The notes under the pieces are model-generated. The model was not told the origin of the DNA, did no database searches, and saw nothing but the letters and a program-made list of their open reading frames with translations. A stretch of 63,376 nt of DNA from Azoarcus sp. GTDB taxonomy: Bacteria; Pseudomonadota; Gammaproteobacteria; Burkholderiales; Rhodocyclaceae. Of the stretch, positions 1 to 9,087 are shown one piece after another (within the stretch, counting starts at the first letter, position 1; every line of letters begins with the position of its first letter). Position numbers and translations under genes: made by a program. The stretch covers positions 1 to 63,376 of the forward strand of contig DYFV01000025.1 of assembly GCA_020725025.1 (NCBI GenBank). The letters are read 5' to 3'.

Positions 1-32
1 AATTGCATCAATGCGTTAGGCTGGATTTCCGG

Positions 33-779
33 CTAAGCGAACACGGATTCAGGTGATAGACCAATCACAGACCCCGCGGCGACGCGCTGACCGGGGTAGA
101 CGCGCACCCCTCCGGGTGCAAGGTGCGCATAGAGCGCGATGGTGCCGTCCGCATGCAATATCTCCACGGAGTTCGCAGCACCTTTAAGGCGCGGGTCGAT
201 GCCGCCCCATAGCTGGTCGGCCTGCGTCTTGATGACGAGGCCGTCGCGCGCCGCAACCACCGGTGTACCCTCCGGCATGGTGATGTCCACTGCGAATCGG
301 GCGTCCGGTTCGGTGTGAGTAGTGATCGGTCCGCCGGGCGCCTGACCGATACGAAACGTGTAACCGTCCGGGTAGGGCAGCCGGTATGGCGTGCCATCCG
401 GCCGTCCGTTGAAATCTCCTAACGCCCAAGTGCTTTGGGTCTTGAAGGTCGAGCTCGCCCCCTTCAGCACAAGCTTTACATGCGCGAGATGAAGCACTCC
501 ACCGTTTGGCGGCACGACCGAGTAAATCGGCGTCGGCCGGTCCGCCCTGGCGTTGACCGTCATCGGGAACGAGACTCTCACGGACACGGGAGCCGGTCCG
601 TCATTCCTGGCCACGACGCGATGACCTCCCGGCTCCTCTTCGACGGTGACGGCGAACGGATACGTGCTTTGAGCGGAAGCACCTCCACACGCAAGGATTA
701 GCGCCGCAACCGCGATCGCCCGGCGAACCGCGGTTTCGGCAGGTCCTTCGTCTCGTTTTCGGTAGCGACGCCTGGCCAT
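33..779 (-). CDS. M23-family (LytM/peptidoglycan endopeptidase-like) protein, C-terminally truncated
   Basis: 248 residues. After an Arg-rich start there is a hydrophobic signal segment (about residues 19-36, ending GGASAQ), so export to the periplasm is likely. The second half has the M23 fold signature: HTEPDARFAVDI supplies the first His...Asp pair, followed by GTPVVAARDG and the LYAHL motif. In complete M23 enzymes the IGLSGNTG-type strand leads into a final HLHFE metal-binding motif. Here the frame stops right after IGLSPESVFA, so the last His ligand is missing. Either the gene is a frameshifted or clipped remnant or the protein is an inactive M23-like factor. No neighbour is seen downstream because the window begins there. 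The family call is firm; activity is doubtful. Confidence 0.75.
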   Translation of the reverse strand: MARRRYRKRDEGPAETAVRRAIAVAALILACGGASAQSTYPFAVTVEEEPGGHRVVARNDGPAPVSVRVSFPMTVNARADRPTPIYSVVPPNGGVLHLAHVKLVLKGASSTFKTQSTWALGDFNGRPDGTPYRLPYPDGYTFRIGQAPGGPITTHTEPDARFAVDITMPEGTPVVAARDGLVIKTQADQLWGGIDPRLKGAANSVEILHADGTIALYAHLAPGGVRVYPGQRVAAGSVIGLSPESVFA

Positions 780-1024
780 TCCCCGTACCCCCTCCGTAGG
801 CCATCTGGATGAGGTGATCAGTCCGGAGGCATAGCGTTATGACGGAATGGAGGGATATTACATAGGCAAGGGTGGGTGGGGGCGGGATTAATTCACGGAA
901 GGGGGTGAGGGGCGGGGTGTTTGGGGGCAGCGCGGTCCACCCATCCCCCTCCTGTCCAGGAGTATCCGCTTCGCTCCGCCGCTCAGCCGGCGCGAAGCGG
1001 TGCTTCGCGAAACCCCGGCCTCGC

Positions 1025-1039
1025 CCCCCTTGAAGGGGG
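1025..1039. repeat. Perfect palindrome inside a G-rich non-coding stretch
   Basis: CCCCCTTGAAGGGGG is a perfect 15-base palindrome. It sits in the 780-1285 gene-free stretch, which is otherwise made of G/C-skewed runs (895-1100), including a second imperfect inverted repeat around CGCTTCGC...GCGAAGCG (966-1003). I see no convincing ORF here. It looks like intergenic repeat material between the M23 gene and the bufferin operon. Confidence 0.4.
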
Positions 1040-1148
1040 AGGGACCTTCTAAGGGCGGGGGCGCGTGGAAGCGGGCGGTGAGGGGCGGGGCGGAGATGCG
1101 TGGAGGGGGCCGAGCACGGTCGGCATTCCCTCGCTCCGGCCGTGTTCG

Positions 1149-1180
1149 CCTACGTATCAGCCGCAATCGAATTGCGTAGG
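1149..1180 (+). promoter_or_regulatory. Nested inverted repeat upstream of the bufferin operon
   Basis: CCTACG at 1149-1154 is complementary to CGTAGG at 1175-1180, and inside it GCAAT-CGA-ATTGC (1163-1175) forms a second dyad. It lies about 105 bases before the first precursor start, in the only region that can hold the operon promoter. It could be an operator or an mRNA hairpin. No sigma recognition element could be named with confidence. Confidence 0.3.
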
Positions 1181-1285
1181 AGCACGAATCCTCGCACTCA
1201 GGCCGGGCGCATAGAGTTCGTCTCACGGTCGTCGGGACGGGAGTCCTGGCGCCGCTCCCTAACCTCGACAGAAAGGACGAACATC

Positions 1286-1567
1286 ATGAAACCGCTCAAC
1301 GGCTCCCGTCTCGTCGCCATCGCCGCCGGCCTGGCGGCCTCTTCGCTGGCCTTTGCCGCGGAACCGCCCGCCGGCTCGATGGGCAAGGCCATTTCCGCTG
1401 CCGACAAGGTGCATTGCTACAACGTCAATTCCTGCAAGGGCCAGGCGGACTGCAAGACCGCCCAGAACGAGTGCAAGGGTCAGAACTCGTGCAAGGGCCA
1501 CGGCTTCAAGGCGATGAAGGCGGGCGAATGCCTCGGCGCCAGCGGCGTCATCGGCGACATCGGCTGA
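1286..1567 (+). CDS. bufA2: BufA2-type periplasmic bufferin-like precursor (Cys-rich RiPP)
   Basis: 93 residues. The N-terminus (about 1-25, ending SLAFAAE) is a Sec-type signal peptide. The mature part has six Cys (44, 50, 56, 63, 69, 82) in a regular pattern of [15 protein letters not shown] and NSCKGHGF units. Signal-peptide-bearing, Cys-rich precursors next to DUF692 enzymes are the hallmark of bufferins, RiPPs whose Cys are converted to heterocycles that bind copper. The start was chosen at ATG 1286 because AAGGA lies 8-12 bases upstream and the signal peptide begins there. A longer reading from 1100 has no such signature. First gene of a seven-gene operon. Substrate of one or both MNIO enzymes downstream; which one is not visible. 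Confidence 0.85.
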   Translation: MKPLNGSRLVAIAAGLAASSLAFAAEPPAGSMGKAISAADKVHCYNVNSCKGQADCKTAQNECKGQNSCKGHGFKAMKAGECLGASGVIGDIG

Positions 1568-1632
1568 ACCCGGCGGGCGCGCTCCGCGGTGGAGCGCGCC
1601 GAGCCATCCCCCCTTCAAGGAGCAATCGAGAA

Positions 1633-1944
1633 ATGAGCCACACGACTTCCGCCCGTACCCTTTCCGCCGCCGCGCTCGCGCTTGCGCTCGGGTCGGCGCT
1701 CACCCTCGCGTCGGGCGCCGCCCAGGCCGCGGCCGACGACAAGGAGAAGTGCTACGGCGTCGCGCTCGCGGGCAAGAACGACTGCGCGGCCGGGCCGGGC
1801 ACCAGCTGCGCGGGGACCTCCAAGGTGGATTACCAGGCCAACGCCTGGAAGCTGGTGCCCAAGGGCAGCTGCGAGAAGATGCCCTCGCAGACCTCGCCCA
1901 CCGGCTTCGGCCAGCTCGAGGCCTACCAGCCCAAGAAGTCCTGA
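1633..1944 (+). CDS. bufA1: DUF2282 (BufA1-type) bufferin-like precursor
   Basis: 103 residues. It has a signal peptide (about 1-34, AAQAAA), then the DUF2282 core beginning [14 protein letters not shown] and containing [11 protein letters not shown] and [12 protein letters not shown], with four Cys at 40, 51, 59 and 80. DUF2282 is the classical bufferin precursor family, exported and modified by a DUF692/DUF2063 pair. ATG 1633 is preceded by AAGGAG (1617-1622). It follows the first precursor by 65 bases and precedes the first MNIO gene by 13. Its Cys spacing differs completely from the first precursor, so the operon carries two precursor types. The copper-binding role is family knowledge, not shown here. 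Confidence 0.88.
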   Translation: MSHTTSARTLSAAALALALGSALTLASGAAQAAADDKEKCYGVALAGKNDCAAGPGTSCAGTSKVDYQANAWKLVPKGSCEKMPSQTSPTGFGQLEAYQPKKS

Positions 1945-1957
1945 GCGGGGCCCGGCC

Positions 1958-2854
1958 ATGAGCGCGAACGCCGCCGCGACGGCGAGCCGGACGCCCGCCC
2001 GGCGCCCCTCCCCCGGGCTGCCGGTGCGCGCCGGCCTGGGCTTCAAGCCCTGCCATTTCGACGATATCGTGGCGGCGCCGCCGGGGCTGGGCTTCTTCGA
2101 GATCCACGCGGAGAACTACCTCATGCCCGGCGGCCCCATGCCGCGCATGCTGGAGCGGCTGCGGGCCGACCACGCCTTGTCGATTCACGGCGTGGGCCTG
2201 TCCCTCGGCGGCGCCGAGCCGGTGGACGCGGCCCATCTCGAGCGCGTCGGCGGGCTGGTGGCGCGGGTGGAGCCGGCGGTGTTCTCCGAGCATCTGGCCT
2301 GGTCGGCCAACGCCGGGACCTTCTTCAACGACCTGCTGCCCCCGTGCTACGACCGCGCCGGCCTGCAGCGCACCTGCGACAACATCGACCGGGTGCAGAC
2401 GCGGCTGGGCCGCGCCATCCTGGTGGAGAACCCGGCCACCTACGTGCGCTTCGCCGCGGCGACCATGAGCGAGGCCGAGTTCATCGGCGAGGTGGTGCGC
2501 CGCAGCGGCTGCGGCCTGCTGCTCGACCTGACCAACGCGCTGATCTCCTCGGTGAACCACGGCTGGTCCCTGGACGCCTACCTCGCCGCCCTGCCGCTGC
2601 ACGCGGTGGGCGAGATCCATCTCGCCGGCCACGCCAGCGAGGAGGTGGACGGGGCGCCGCTCCTCATCGACGACCACGGCTCGGCCGTGCCGGAGCCGGT
2701 ATGGGCGCTGTATGCGGCGACCCTCGCGCGCATCGGCCCGCGGCCCACCCTCATCGAGCGCGACAACGACATCCCGCCCTTCGCCGAGCTGCTGGCCGAG
2801 GCCCGACGCGCCGACGCCCTGCTCGCCCAGGCCGAAACCCGGGAGGCCGCATGA
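1958..2854 (+). CDS. bufB: DUF692 multinuclear non-heme iron oxidase (MNIO), first copy
   Basis: 298 residues, the usual MNIO length. MNIOs use a di/tri-iron centre to convert precursor Cys, for example to oxazolone or thiooxazole-type rings. Motifs in order: FFEIHAENY (E52), SIHGVGLSLG (H77), SEHLAWS (H112), LVENPATY (E157), LLLDLTNA (D190), EIHLAGH (H221), IDDHG (D238/H240) and LIERDNDIPP (E267). Putative metal ligands are therefore intact, but the usual D-x-N-N box reads D-L-T-N (T192), unlike the second copy. An Ala/Arg/Pro-rich extension precedes the barrel. It overlaps the DUF2063 gene by ATGA (2851-2854), so the two are translationally coupled as a modifying pair. Confidence 0.9.
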   Translation: MSANAAATASRTPARRPSPGLPVRAGLGFKPCHFDDIVAAPPGLGFFEIHAENYLMPGGPMPRMLERLRADHALSIHGVGLSLGGAEPVDAAHLERVGGLVARVEPAVFSEHLAWSANAGTFFNDLLPPCYDRAGLQRTCDNIDRVQTRLGRAILVENPATYVRFAAATMSEAEFIGEVVRRSGCGLLLDLTNALISSVNHGWSLDAYLAALPLHAVGEIHLAGHASEEVDGAPLLIDDHGSAVPEPVWALYAATLARIGPRPTLIERDNDIPPFAELLAEARRADALLAQAETREAA

Positions 2855-3603
2855 TCCCGAGCACCTTCGCCGCCGCCCTGCTCGACCCCGGGCTGCCGCC
2901 GCCCGGGCTCGCCGGCAGCGACGAGCGCCGCCGGCGCGGCTTCGCGGTGTATCGCAACAACGTCGCCAGCTCCCTCGCGGACGCGCTGGCCGACAGCTTT
3001 CCGGTGTGCCGGGAGCTGGTCGGCGAGGACTTTTTCCGCGCCATGGCGGTGGCCTTCGCCCGCGCCCGGATGCCGCGCTCGCCCTGCCTGGACGAGTGGA
3101 TCGCGGGCTTTCCGGAGTTCGTCGCCGGGTTCGGGCCGGCGCGGGGGCTCGCTTATCTGGCCGACGTGGCCCGGCTGGAGCTGCTGGTGGTGGGTGCGCT
3201 GCATGCGGCCGATGGGGCGCCTTTGCCGGCGGAGGAGATCGCCGCGCGGCTCGCGGTGCCCGGGCGTTTGCCGGGGCTGCGGGTGGGGCTGCTGCCGTCG
3301 GTGGGGGTGCTCTCCTCTCGCCATGCCGTGGTGTCCATCTGGCACGCGCACCAGGGGGTGCGGCGGTTCGACTTCGAGCCGGGGGCGGAGGAGGCGCTGG
3401 TGCTGCGTGCGGAGATGGCGGTGAGGGTCCTGCGGTTGCCGGCGGGGGGTGCGGGGTTTGTGGCGGCGTTGGGTGAAGGCGCCGCATTGGCGGAGGCGGC
3501 GGAGCGCGGATATGCGGCCGCCGCGGGCTTCGACCTGACTGCTGCACTGACGACGTTGATCGGGGAGCGGGCGATCGGCTCGCTTGCCGACACAGGAGCC
3601 TGA
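2851..3603 (+). CDS. bufC: DUF2063 / MbnC-like RiPP recognition partner, first copy
   Basis: 250 residues. The N-terminal half shows the DUF2063 signature: [13 protein letters not shown] near residue 30, then [13 protein letters not shown] near 50-62. The C-terminal half has the second conserved block around [12 protein letters not shown]2063 proteins bind the precursor and the MNIO enzyme and are needed for modification. The start ATG overlaps the stop of the first MNIO gene, and the DoxX gene begins two bases after its stop. The C-terminal region is Ala/Gly-rich and poorly conserved. Assignment as the partner of the preceding MNIO rests on the coupling. Confidence 0.85.
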   Translation: MIPSTFAAALLDPGLPPPGLAGSDERRRRGFAVYRNNVASSLADALADSFPVCRELVGEDFFRAMAVAFARARMPRSPCLDEWIAGFPEFVAGFGPARGLAYLADVARLELLVVGALHAADGAPLPAEEIAARLAVPGRLPGLRVGLLPSVGVLSSRHAVVSIWHAHQGVRRFDFEPGAEEALVLRAEMAVRVLRLPAGGAGFVAALGEGAALAEAAERGYAAAAGFDLTAALTTLIGERAIGSLADTGA

Positions 3604-3605
3604 CC

Positions 3606-4139
3606 ATGATCACTACCGAACACGCGGGCGCCAGCCCCCACACCTCATCCCTCGCGCCCGCCCTGCTCGTCCGCCGTGCGGTCGCCGCCTTCGAGCGCAT
3701 CCCGCACTCACTGATCGCGCTCCTGGGGCGTTTCTCGATCGCCGCGGTGTTCTGGAAGTCCGGGCAGACCAAGATCGAAGGGTTCGCGCTCGATGTCGTG
3801 TCCGGGCAGTTCGGCCTGGGTATGCCGCGGCTGACCGATTCCACGCTGTTCCTCTTCGAGAACGAGTACGCACTGCCGGTGATTCCGCCCGAGCTCGCGG
3901 CGCCGCTGGCGGCGTTTGCGGAGCATCTGTTTCCGGCGCTGATCCTGTTGGGGCTGGCGACGCGGTTCTCGGCGCTGGCGCTGCTGGGGATGACCGCGGT
4001 CATCCAGGTCTTCGTCTATCCGGACGCCTACCCGACCCACGGCGTGTGGGCGGCGGTGCTGTTGTGGCTGGTCGCGCGCGGGCCGGGGGCGGTGTCGCTG
4101 GACCACTGGATCGCCCGCCGGGCGGGAGGTGGGCGATGA
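3606..4139 (+). CDS. bufD: DoxX family membrane protein of the bufferin operon
   Basis: 177 residues with about four hydrophobic helices (around residues 40-57, 93-112, 117-135, 140-160), including [19 protein letters not shown] and [17 protein letters not shown], typical of DoxX proteins. DoxX-family genes are regular companions of DUF692/DUF2063 bufferin operons. The protein should sit in the inner membrane, possibly handling redox or maturation; its exact role is unknown. It lies between the two MNIO/DUF2063 pairs. Its stop overlaps the ATG of the second MNIO gene (ATGA, 4136-4139), tying both halves of the operon together. Confidence 0.85.
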   Translation: MITTEHAGASPHTSSLAPALLVRRAVAAFERIPHSLIALLGRFSIAAVFWKSGQTKIEGFALDVVSGQFGLGMPRLTDSTLFLFENEYALPVIPPELAAPLAAFAEHLFPALILLGLATRFSALALLGMTAVIQVFVYPDAYPTHGVWAAVLLWLVARGPGAVSLDHWIARRAGGGR

Positions 4140-5008
4140 GGGGCGAGGCGTTGCGCGCCCCGTTCGCCGGCTTCGGGCTGGGGCTGCGGCCGGTGCATTA
4201 CGCGGATTTCATCGCCGCGCCCCAGGCGGTGGACTGGCTGGAGATCATCTCCGAGAACTACATGTTCCAGGGCGGCAAGCCGCGGGCGATGCTGGAGCGG
4301 ATCCGGGCCGACTATCCGGTGGCCATGCACGGCGTGTCGCTTTCGATCGGCTCCACCCGGCCCCTGGACCGGGACTACCTGGCCCGCCTGGCGCGCCTCG
4401 CCCGGGACATCGAGCCCCTGTGGGTGTCCGACCACCTGTGCTGGACCGGGGTGCACGGGCGCCAGCTGCACGACCTCTATCCCCTGCCCTACACCGAGGA
4501 GGCGCTGCGCCACGTGGCCGCGCGGGTGCGCGCAGTGCAGGACGCCCTCGGGCGCCGGCTGGTGCTGGAGAACGTCTCCAGCTATCTCGCCTTCGCCGCC
4601 TCCACGATGAGCGAATGGGCCTTCCTGAACGCCCTGTGCGAGGAGGCCGACTGCCTGCTGCTCCTCGACGTGAACAACATCTACGTGAGCAGCCGCAACC
4701 ACGGCTTCGACCCGCGCGACTTCATCGACGCGATCCCGGCCGGGCGGGTGCAGCAGATCCACCTGGCCGGCCATACCGACCTGGGCGACCACGTCATCGA
4801 CACCCACGACCACCCGATCTGCGAGGCGGTGTTCGAGCTCTACGCCCACGCCTGCCGCCGCTTCGGCGCGGTGAGCAGCATGATCGAGCGCGACGACGAC
4901 ATCCCGCCGCTCGGCGTGCTGGTCGCCGAGCTCGACCGGGTACGCGCGGTCGCCGCCGATGCCCATCCCGCCATGCCTGCTCCGAGTCCGCTGCCATGCA
5001 CCGCATGA
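4136..5008 (+). CDS. DUF692 multinuclear non-heme iron oxidase (MNIO), second copy
   Basis: 290 residues. All MNIO motifs are present and closer to consensus than in the first copy: LEIISENYM (E40), [11 protein letters not shown] (H65), VSDHLCW (H100), LVLENVSSY (E145), [12 protein letters not shown] (D178, N180, N181), QIHLAGH (H209), IDTHDH (D222/H224) and [10 protein letters not shown] (E251). Start ATG 4136 has GGGAGG upstream and overlaps the DoxX stop. Clearly diverged from the first copy, so not a recent duplication. With two precursors in the operon, a one-enzyme-one-precursor division of labour is plausible. Consecutive modification of one precursor is the alternative. Confidence 0.9.
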   Translation: MRGEALRAPFAGFGLGLRPVHYADFIAAPQAVDWLEIISENYMFQGGKPRAMLERIRADYPVAMHGVSLSIGSTRPLDRDYLARLARLARDIEPLWVSDHLCWTGVHGRQLHDLYPLPYTEEALRHVAARVRAVQDALGRRLVLENVSSYLAFAASTMSEWAFLNALCEEADCLLLLDVNNIYVSSRNHGFDPRDFIDAIPAGRVQQIHLAGHTDLGDHVIDTHDHPICEAVFELYAHACRRFGAVSSMIERDDDIPPLGVLVAELDRVRAVAADAHPAMPAPSPLPCTA

Positions 5009-5790
5009 ACACCCCCTCCCTCGCCGAGACGCTCGCCACCCTGCAGCAGTGGGTGCTCGATGCCGACCCTTCCCCCGACTCCGCCCTCGCCCTGCTCGCG
5101 CCGAGTCCAGGCGCCGGCGCCGCCCAGGGGCTCGCGATCTACCGCAACGCCTATCGGTCGCGGCTGCGGGAGGCGCTGGGGAGCGTGTACGAGCGCACCC
5201 GGCAGCTCGTGGGCGAGGAGGCGTTCGAGCGCGCGTGCGATGTGCACATCGCGCGCCGGCCTTCGGCGAGCCCGAACCTGGGCGACTACGGGGAGGGTTT
5301 TGCGGCGTCGCTGGCGGAGGTGGTGCCGGATGTGCCGGCGTATGCCGAAGTGGCCCTGATCGACTGGCAGGTGGCGCGGGCCTTCGTGGCGCCGGATGCG
5401 GAGCCCATCGGCGCGGAAGCGCTGGCGGCGCTGGACGAGACGGCCTGGGAGGCGCTGCGGATGCGCTTCCATCCGGCGGTTGCGCTGGTGACGCTGCGCT
5501 GGAACGCGGTGGCGATCTGGCATGCGCTGGATCGCGGGTTGGCACCGCCTGCGGCTGAGCGCCTGGCGGCGCCGACGGGACATCTGTTCTGGCGGAGCGG
5601 AATGACGAGCCGGTTTCGCAGCGTGGATGGGGTCGAAGAGGCGTTGCTTGGGCGGCTGCTGCGGGGGGAAAGGTTTGTGGCGGCGTGCGAGGCGGTGGGG
5701 GAGGCGTTCGGGGGGATCGAGGAGAGGCTTGGGGAGATGCTTGGGGTTTGGGTGGGGGATGGGGTGATTGCGGGGGTGGAGGGGGGCTAG
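5005..5790 (+). CDS. DUF2063 / MbnC-like partner protein, second copy
   Basis: 261 residues from ATG 5005. An in-frame ATG at 4996 would add three. I prefer 5005 because it overlaps the preceding stop as ATGA, as at the other two junctions of this operon. The DUF2063 signature is present: [17 protein letters not shown] near residue 35, then [16 protein letters not shown], and later [14 protein letters not shown]. It pairs with the second MNIO. Little similarity to the first DUF2063 protein beyond the family motifs. Last gene of the operon: six bases separate its stop from the convergent response-regulator gene. Confidence 0.83.
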   Translation: MNTPSLAETLATLQQWVLDADPSPDSALALLAPSPGAGAAQGLAIYRNAYRSRLREALGSVYERTRQLVGEEAFERACDVHIARRPSASPNLGDYGEGFAASLAEVVPDVPAYAEVALIDWQVARAFVAPDAEPIGAEALAALDETAWEALRMRFHPAVALVTLRWNAVAIWHALDRGLAPPAAERLAAPTGHLFWRSGMTSRFRSVDGVEEALLGRLLRGERFVAACEAVGEAFGGIEERLGEMLGVWVGDGVIAGVEGG

Positions 5791-5796
5791 GCCCCC

Positions 5797-6408
5797 TCAC
5801 TTCAACTCCAGCAACAACCCCATCCGCACCAATTCCGCCAGGGACTTCGCCTCCATCTTCTCCAGGATGTGCGCGCGGTGGATCTCCACCGTGCGCACGC
5901 TCACGTCCAGGTCGTCGGCGATGAGCTTGTTGAGGCGGCCGGCGATCACGCCGGCCATGACCTCGCGCTCGCGGGGAGTGAGCTGGGCGTAGCGGGCGGC
6001 GGCGCGGCGGCGTTCGGCTTCCACGTCGCCGTGCTGGCGGCCGTGCTCGATGGCGGCGGCGATGCGGTCGAGGAGGACCTGGTCGTTGAAGGGCTTCTCG
6101 ATGAAGTCGAAGGCGCCGGCCTTCAGCGCCCGCACCGCCATGGGCACGTCGCCGTGGCCGGTCATCACGATCACGGGCAGCACCACCTCGCGCTGGTTCA
6201 TGCGCTCGAGCAGCTCCAGGCCGCTCATGCCCGGCATGCGCACGTCCACCAGCATGCAGCCGGGCCCGGCGGACACGCAGCGGCTCAGGAACTCGTCGGC
6301 CGAGGCGTAGGCGCGGGCGGCGAGCCCCACCGAGCGCATCAGCAGGGACAGGGCGTCGCGCACGTCGGGTTCGTCGTCGACGATGTGGACGATCTGGTCA
6401 GTCGTCAT
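5797..6408 (-). CDS. FixJ-type LuxR-family response regulator
   Basis: 203 residues. The N-terminal receiver domain (about 5-120) has acidic DDE at 11-13, phospho-acceptor D55 in LVDVRMPGMSG and FixJ-like TGHGDVPMAV and GAFDFIEKPF. The C-terminal LuxR/GerE helix-turn-helix (about 140-200) has LTPREREVMAGV and VRTVEIHRAHILEKM. It activates transcription when phosphorylated. Its start lies inside the end of the kinase gene (11-base overlap), so the kinase-regulator pair is co-transcribed and certainly cognate. Targets are not visible. The convergent bufferin operon is adjacent but shares no promoter with it. Confidence 0.92.
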   Translation of the reverse strand: MTTDQIVHIVDDEPDVRDALSLLMRSVGLAARAYASADEFLSRCVSAGPGCMLVDVRMPGMSGLELLERMNQREVVLPVIVMTGHGDVPMAVRALKAGAFDFIEKPFNDQVLLDRIAAAIEHGRQHGDVEAERRRAAARYAQLTPREREVMAGVIAGRLNKLIADDLDVSVRTVEIHRAHILEKMEAKSLAELVRMGLLLELK

Positions 6409-8869
6409 TGCGGCTCCTTGCCGTGGGCAGCCAGAACACGAAACGCGCTCCGCCGGCCGCGGCGGCCTCCAGGCGCAGGCGTCCGCCGTGGGCCTCGGCG
6501 ATGGAGTTGCCGATCGCGAGCCCGATGCCGGTGCCGGAGGCCTTGGTGGTGAAGAAGGGTTCGAAGATGCGCTCGGCGAGCTCGGACGGAATGCCGGGGC
6601 CGGAGTCGGATACGGCCACCTCCACCCCGCCGTCCGCCTCGGTGGTCTCGACCACGACCTGGCGCAGGGCGGCGTCGCTGTCGGCCACCGCCTCGATGGC
6701 GTTGCGCACCAGGTTGAGCACGACCTGCTGGAACTGGATGCCGTCCACATTGACCAGCGGCAGATCGCCGGCCGGGCGCAGCACCAGCTCCACGGCGCGA
6801 CTGCGCGCCTCGGGCCGGGCAAGGTCGATGACCTCGGCCACCAGCGCGCCCACGTCGCTGCGGGCGGAGACCGTGTCGGAGCGCGCGAGGAAGCCGCGCA
6901 GGCGGCGCAGGATCTCGCCGGCGCGCTCGGCCTGCACGCCCACGCGCTCCAGCGCGCGGCGCACCTCCTCGCCGGACTCGCCCGCTTCCAGGAGCCGCTT
7001 GCAGGCCTGGCTGTAGGTGGCGATCGCCGCCAGGGGCTGGTTCAGCTCGTGGGCGATGGCCGAGCCCATCTCGCCCAGGGCCAGCGCCCGCGACACCTGG
7101 GCGAGCTGCTGCATGTGCTGGCGGCCCTGCTCCTCGGCGCGCTTGCGGCGCAGCTCGGCGCCGGCCCGCGAGAGCAGGATGCGGAACAGGGCGCTGTCGA
7201 GGATGCCCTCGTCCATGCGCGTCGCGCTCAGGAAGGCGACGTGGCCGATCACCCGCGCATCGGCCGAGTCCATGATGGGCACGCCGAGATATCCGGTCAC
7301 CCCGCGCCCGCGCATGCACGCGAACCGGGTTTCCACCTGTTCGGGCACGCAGTAGGGCCGGCCCTCCCCCACCGTGCGCTCGCACGGGGTGCCGGCGAGG
7401 GCGAAGTCGTTCTCCGGGGCGAGCCGGTCGTTGTCCCAGCAGGCGAGCACCCGCACGCGGGTGGTGGGGAAGTCCGCGCATTCGGCGATCATGGCGGAGC
7501 GGAAGCCGAAGGCGCCGGCCATGTGCCGCATCAGCTCGCGGAAGAAGGCCTCGCCGGTGAGCGGCGCGGTGGCGCGGGCGATCCACGCCAGGGTCTCCTC
7601 GGTGCGCTTGCGCTCCGAGATGTCGGTGATCACCGCGAGCCAGCCCACGATGTGGGAGAGCTCGTTGCGGATCGCGCGGGTGGACACCGAGACCTGCATC
7701 CGTCCGCCGTCGGGGCGGGTGAGCTCGGTCTCGAAGACCGCCGGCAGGCGCTGGGCCGGGTCGAGGCTGGCCGACCAGGCGCGCGCCTCCTCCCCGAACA
7801 GGGCCCGCACCGGCCAGCCCTCGAGCTCGGCGGGGCGGCGGTCGAGCATGCGTGCGAAGGGCACGCTGGCGAAGCGCACCCGGCCGTCGGCGTCCAGCGC
7901 CACCACGCCCTCGTTCATCGTTTCCACCAGCTCGCGGTACTTGGCCTCGCTCCCCGCCAGGGTCTGCGCGACGCGCGAGCGCTCGAACACCGAGGCGGCC
8001 AGCACGAGCGCGACCGTCGACACCATGCCCAGGTAGAGGTAGAGCGAGCCCAGCGCCTCGTCGCGCCCGCCGGCGGCGAAGGGCCCGTCCCCGCCGGCGG
8101 TGCCCCAGGCGGCGATGAAGCCCGCGATCAGCAGCAGCACCGCCACCTCCCGCGGCCCGAAGCGCAGCGCCGCCCAGAACAGCAGCGGAAACAGCGCATA
8201 GGGCAGCGGATCGAACATGGTGGGGTCGCCCATGGAGGCGAACACCCCCAGGGACAGGCCGCCGGTGCCGAGCACCAGCACGATGAGCTCCGCCAGCCGG
8301 TTCGCCCCGAAGGGCGTGCGCGCCGGGTGCCCCTGCACCGGCGCGAGGGGCACCACCAGCACGATGCCCAGCACCCGCCCGATCAGGCAGCTCCACCACA
8401 CCGCGCCGCCCAGGTCGCCCGGACCGTAGCCGGCGATGGCGAAGAACTCCACGGTGCTGCCCGCCAGGCCGGCGGCACCCGCCGCGCCCACCAGCACGAG
8501 CACGTCGCGCACCCGCTCGCACCCGGCCTCGAACCGCGCCTGGCGCAGCAGCCACACGCAGGCCACCGCTTCGAGCGCGGCCGCCACCCCGAACAGCAGG
8601 CTGGCCGCCGGCCCCATGCCATAGGACAGCCCGAGCAGCACGCTGCCCGCCGCCACGGCGGGCCAGTAGCGCACGCCGAGCCACAGCAGCGCCGCCACGC
8701 CCAGGCCGGAGGGCAGCCAGATCAGCTTGTCCAGCCCCTCGCCGGCCGCGGTGAGGTAGCTCGCCAGCCCGGTGAGCCAGCACGCCGCGACCACCGCCAC
8801 GGCGGCGAGCGCCGCGCCGCGGGGCGAGGCCGCCATGGGCGGGTCGAGACGTTCGGTGTCCGTAGCCAT
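6398..8869 (-). CDS. MASE1-PAS-GAF sensor histidine kinase
   Basis: 823 residues from ATG 8869. Domains in order: a MASE1 membrane sensor of about eight hydrophobic helices (roughly 15-290, with LIWLPSGLGVAALLWLG), a PAS domain (about 310-430), a GAF domain (about 450-590), HisKA with phospho-acceptor His near 607 in AIAHELNQPLAA, and HATPase_c with DSGPGIPSELAERIFEPFFT and GTGIGLAI. The HELNQPL dimerisation box is typical of FixL-like kinases. The signal is unknown. There is no heme-binding PAS that I can prove. Phosphorylates the overlapping regulator. The gene is divergent from the DUF3334 gene, and promoters for both must lie in 8870-9087. Confidence 0.9.
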   Translation of the reverse strand: MATDTERLDPPMAASPRGAALAAVAVVAACWLTGLASYLTAAGEGLDKLIWLPSGLGVAALLWLGVRYWPAVAAGSVLLGLSYGMGPAASLLFGVAAALEAVACVWLLRQARFEAGCERVRDVLVLVGAAGAAGLAGSTVEFFAIAGYGPGDLGGAVWWSCLIGRVLGIVLVVPLAPVQGHPARTPFGANRLAELIVLVLGTGGLSLGVFASMGDPTMFDPLPYALFPLLFWAALRFGPREVAVLLLIAGFIAAWGTAGGDGPFAAGGRDEALGSLYLYLGMVSTVALVLAASVFERSRVAQTLAGSEAKYRELVETMNEGVVALDADGRVRFASVPFARMLDRRPAELEGWPVRALFGEEARAWSASLDPAQRLPAVFETELTRPDGGRMQVSVSTRAIRNELSHIVGWLAVITDISERKRTEETLAWIARATAPLTGEAFFRELMRHMAGAFGFRSAMIAECADFPTTRVRVLACWDNDRLAPENDFALAGTPCERTVGEGRPYCVPEQVETRFACMRGRGVTGYLGVPIMDSADARVIGHVAFLSATRMDEGILDSALFRILLSRAGAELRRKRAEEQGRQHMQQLAQVSRALALGEMGSAIAHELNQPLAAIATYSQACKRLLEAGESGEEVRRALERVGVQAERAGEILRRLRGFLARSDTVSARSDVGALVAEVIDLARPEARSRAVELVLRPAGDLPLVNVDGIQFQQVVLNLVRNAIEAVADSDAALRQVVVETTEADGGVEVAVSDSGPGIPSELAERIFEPFFTTKASGTGIGLAIGNSIAEAHGGRLRLEAAAAGGARFVFWLPTARSRNDD

Positions 8870-9087
8870 GAAATCAGTCCGCGTGCCGGAAGTGCATGGC
8901 CGATTCTTCCCCCGCACGGGGCTGGGCACAATACGTAGCAGCCGAAATCACGCGCCGGCGCGCCATTCGCCGGGCGCCGCGATGAAGCCTCGATATTCGG
9001 GAATGTGGCGTACGCCCTCGGGCTAAGCGGGCGGCTGTGTTATACAGTCGCCGGAACCATTCTTCGCCGCGAGGCCATTCCCCAATC

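Noticed and set aside
1700..4003. 767-residue open frame on the minus strand opposite the bufferin operon
   Set aside because: Low-complexity Arg/Pro/Ala text and no domain; antisense to well-supported genes in GC-rich DNA.
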